NCBI GenBank assembly: GCA_905235855.1
Contig: CAJONE010000020.1
Coordinates: forward strand, 1-45,028
Direction of reading: 5' to 3'
Origin: an uncultured Bacteroidales bacterium
Lineage (GTDB): Bacteria; Bacteroidota; Bacteroidia; Bacteroidales; P3
DNA: 45,028 nt
Position 1 is the stretch's first letter; the number at the start of each line of letters is the position of its first letter. Shown in pieces: positions 44,371 to 45,028 of this stretch. The notes beneath the pieces were generated by a model that made no database searches, was not told the DNA's origin, and was given only the letters and a program-made list of their open reading frames with translations. The position numbers were made by a program, and so were the translations under genes.

Positions 44371-45028
44371 TTAGATGATTAATATATTGGGCGACGGTCG
44401 GTGCACTGATTTTCCAATGATTCTGGCAAAAAGTCCGTCAGTTTGTTTTGCATAGTTTCTGATTACCATATACTGGTCACATAGTTGAGAGTAAACGGTT
44501 TCTATTCGTTTTCTAGCCTTGGCGAAAGGGATGTATGCCCGCTTCCAATTCTTCTGATTCAAGCGGTAAGGACATTCGAGTCTTATGTTGGCAGTCTCAA
44601 AAAGGTCGAGTTGAACAGACGCACTTATGTATCCCTTGTCTCCAAAGATGCGGCAGTCGTGGTAAAGCGGCTTAATGTCTTGTTGATAATTGATGTCGTG
44701 GACGCTGGCCTTTGTCAGGTCGTAAGAATGTATTACCCCGCTTAAACCGTACAATGCATGTAGTTTATAGCCGTAATAATAGACACCCTGAGATGCACAG
44801 AAACCGAAATTCGGTGCGATGTCAGGGGTGTTCTTGCCCATCTTGCACCGTTTTCCGCGGGCGACCCTACAAACCTCCACTGGCTTGCCGTCTATGCAGA
44901 AGTAATCCTCCTCGCCGTCCATCGACAACACGATACGCTTGCGAATCTCCTCGCAGAGGCCTGCAGTTATCTTGCGGCGGTCATTGTACTGGCGTCGTGA
45001 AATGATATTTGGCAGCTTGTTTATGCTG
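44371..45028 (-). CDS. IS982-family transposase, C-terminal part (cut by window edge)
   Basis: The minus-strand frame is open to the edge and reads INKLPNIISRRQYNDRRKIT at its N-terminal end, so the start lies outside; the ATG at 44931 is internal. About 218 residues are visible. The DDE triad is in place: Asp in EDYFCIDGKPVEVC, Asp in IFGDKGYISASV, and Glu in ARKRIETVYSQL. GVYYYGYKLHALYGLSGVI also fits the IS982 pattern. The visible frame is undamaged, so the element may be active. It is oriented the same way as the DUF4097 gene, whose start lies 62 bases beyond the transposase stop. Confidence 0.9.
   Translation of the reverse strand, partial: SINKLPNIISRRQYNDRRKITAGLCEEIRKRIVLSMDGEEDYFCIDGKPVEVCRVARGKRCKMGKNTPDIAPNFGFCASQGVYYYGYKLHALYGLSGVIHSYDLTKASVHDINYQQDIKPLYHDCRIFGDKGYISASVQLDLFETANIRLECPYRLNQKNWKRAYIPFAKARKRIETVYSQLCDQYMVIRNYAKQTDGLFARIIGKSVHRPSPNILII

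Larger units (their letters stand above)
44315..45028 (-). mobile_element. IS982-family insertion sequence, partial
   Basis: The element is recognised by its transposase. Its 3' end should lie in 44315-44370, probably at one of the AACCC arms; its 5' end is outside the window, so the matching terminal repeat and target duplication cannot be checked. Confidence 0.75.

Overview
The window reads as a chromosomal segment of a bacterium of the phylum Bacteroidota, most likely order Bacteroidales. The evidence is a fused SecDF, PorV-like and PorE-like type IX secretion (T9SS) relatives, a DUF4301 protein, a SusC-type TonB-dependent receptor, many lipoproteins (several with the acidic/lysine residues after the lipobox cysteine typical of surface export), and promoters with the Bacteroidetes -7 element TAnnTTTG instead of a TATAAT box. 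The standard genetic code fits throughout. I found no tRNA, rRNA, CRISPR array or prophage.

Layout. 1-1013: poorly coding left edge with one arm of a 33-bp perfect inverted repeat and two tiny coupled genes. 1137-3915: flotillin-like protein and acetate kinase. 4031-7048 (minus): DUF5723 outer-membrane protein and a lipoprotein. 7049-7477: promoter-bearing gap with the second 33-bp repeat arm and a third related copy. 7478-9631: methylmalonyl-CoA mutase large subunit. 9887-11230 (minus): NADP-type glutamate dehydrogenase with a clear promoter and terminator. 11488-17973 (minus): greA, a frameshifted HIT gene, a YitT-type membrane protein, a glycosyltransferase, a small secreted protein and a PorE-like protein (helical repeats, PD40 propeller, degenerate OmpA domain). 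18115-31396 (minus): secDF, a small membrane protein, a TonB-dependent receptor, a 1601-residue secreted protein and a PorV/PorQ-family barrel, closely packed and ending at a terminator at 18059-18089. 31596-34484: radC convergent with a peptidyl-prolyl isomerase-pheS-folB run. 34562-36899: small lipoprotein, small hypothetical gene and DUF4301 gene. 37050-41722: tight five-gene run of hisS, EEP-family hydrolase, hotdog thioesterase, GH29 alpha-L-fucosidase and nitroreductase. 41821-44308 (minus): FISUMP-like lipoprotein, small barrel and DUF4097 lipoprotein. 44371-45028: 3' part of an IS982-family transposase cut by the window edge.

How the genes fit together. Acetate kinase, methylmalonyl-CoA mutase and glutamate dehydrogenase fit a fermentative acetate/propionate-producing, ammonia-assimilating anaerobe. 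The central block is dominated by the cell envelope: SecDF would drive export to the periplasm, and the genes behind it encode outer-membrane or secreted proteins related to T9SS parts. The run secDF - small membrane protein - TonB receptor - giant secreted protein - PorV-like barrel is the best candidate here for a conserved but functionally undescribed system. Its last three genes look like a receptor/client/shuttle module.
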